From NCBI GenBank assembly GCA_963978895.1, contig OZ022245.1, positions 21,942,968 through 22,006,967 on the forward strand: a DNA stretch of 64,000 nucleotides. The letters run 5' to 3'. The DNA comes from Erpobdella octoculata (Eukaryota; Annelida; Clitellata; Hirudinida; Erpobdellidae). Both the position numbers and the translations under genes were made by a program. Shown here piece by piece: positions 63,115 to 64,000 of this stretch; positions within the stretch are counted from its first letter, which is position 1, and each line of letters opens with the position of its first letter. The notes under the pieces are model-generated. The model saw nothing but the letters and a program-made list of their open reading frames with translations. It searched no databases and was not told the DNA's origin.

Positions 63115-64000
63115 CTATTACAGAAAAAATGACTGAATTAAATTTGTAAAAATTAATAAAAATAAATTATTCTAATACAAATTATTATAAATTATGGTAT
63201 TTGTTGTACATTTTATTTTCATTATTTAGTTTTTAATTTGTTCAAATTTGCTTTATAAAAGATATTATCTATTTTAATGGCTAGTAAAAAAAGAAAGAGA
63301 AAGAAAAATAGAAAAATGATAAATGATAAACGATAAAGAGAGACAAAAATGACAGAAAAAAAACAAAATGACAAAAGGAAAATACCAAAAAAAAGATACA
63401 AATAAATAAAGAAAATTACAAAATGAAAGAAAGGCAAGAAAATGACAGAAAAAAAGAAGTAGGGAAAATGAATTGCACAAAGGTAGGTGCTTGGTACGTT
63501 TCTCTAAAACTAAAGTACGTCGTGCAATTCAGATATAATAGAGCTGTTAATCATGCCTGCCATGTCAGTTTTCTGGACTGTTAGTTTAACCTGACTTTGA
63601 ATAACATTATAGTTTTACTACACTTTAGCTGACATAAAAATTAAAATAGACTAAAAAACTCTCTTTAAGTCCAACAAATTTTAATCAGTTCTAGACACGC
63701 AGATGATCTGCTCTGGGGAATCCGCTAGTATGCTTTAAATAGCTTAGGTTTCGTGTAACTTCAAGACAGTGGTGCAGCGTAGAGGGAACGATCCACCCCG
63801 GGTGGCACTTTTGATGGGGCTGCAGATTTTCGAGAAAAAAAATTGTTGCATATAAAACAAATAAAAAGTAAGTTTTATCAAGTTTTTGGAAAATGTACCT
63901 CTGACTACACTCTATACTTTTTTGCCTTTCAGTAAAATAAAGTTTTGTTAACATTACTACAATTTAGTTAAACTATGGTTTTTAAGCTTTCAAAGCTAGT

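Larger units (their letters stand above)
62018..64000. repeat. Segmental duplication, block B, copy 2
   Basis: Matches 24975-26702, running off the window. It carries about 375 bp absent from copy 1 (about 62603-62977) and lacks about 130 bp near 63288. Confidence 0.93.

Overview
The window is repeat-dense, AT-rich nuclear DNA from an invertebrate animal. Evidence for an animal: a canonical metazoan tRNA-Lys(CTT), exons resembling the ciliary gene CCDC40, interstitial CCCTAA (TTAGGG-type telomere) repeats, and a mix of Penelope-like (PLE), RTE, CR1-like, Ty3-type, hAT, Mutator-like and Helitron relics with very long microsatellites. I cannot name the species. Few ordinary genes are visible: one tRNA, one intron-less LRR/ZYG11-like ORF, and pieces of a CCDC40-like gene.

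Layout. 1-9290 is the first copy of a segmental duplication whose second copy is 53669-62016. It carries minus-strand CCDC40-like exons, a PIN-like repeat ORF relic and variable microsatellites. 9291-24974 is present only once: a 9-bp-TSD Mutator-like element (10410-11281), a PLE tail with a hammerhead ribozyme (16278-17033) and a 739-bp hAT element with perfect TSDs (17524-18262). 24975-26702 is a second duplicated block that recurs at 62018-64000, so the second copy joins the two blocks directly and lacks about 15.7 kb. 27695-27767 is tRNA-Lys, followed 37 bp later by an LTR and Ty3-type gag/protease/integrase relics to about 30.4 kb. 31.8-33.8 kb holds CTAG-hairpin repeats, a CR1-like LINE relic and an integrase relic.

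33.8-38.6 kb is a PLE locus: an inverted fragment, a coiled-coil piece, a roughly 1-kb insertion bounded by inverted 21-bp arrays, then a long ORF with reverse transcriptase and GIY-YIG endonuclease, a hammerhead ribozyme and a repeated ORF start running into (TA)n. The ZYG11-like ORF follows (39037-40704). 41.6-45.7 kb holds 157-bp tandem arrays and a Helitron relic. 45.7-46.5 kb is a gag ORF with a tRNA-Trp primer site. 46915-50220 is an essentially full-length RTE LINE inserted, with a 14-bp target duplication, inside a hAT transposase relic. 50690-53263 is a large palindromic (foldback) element with two nested insertions, one of them carrying telomeric repeats. A hAT MITE (53272-54362) then leads into the second duplicated copy.

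The most notable signal is a set of three type-I hammerhead ribozyme motifs at the PLE ends. Their stems I and III differ in sequence but keep pairing, and two of the copies terminate in long (TA)n arrays. Also notable are the two CCDC40-like copies, each broken by different lesions.
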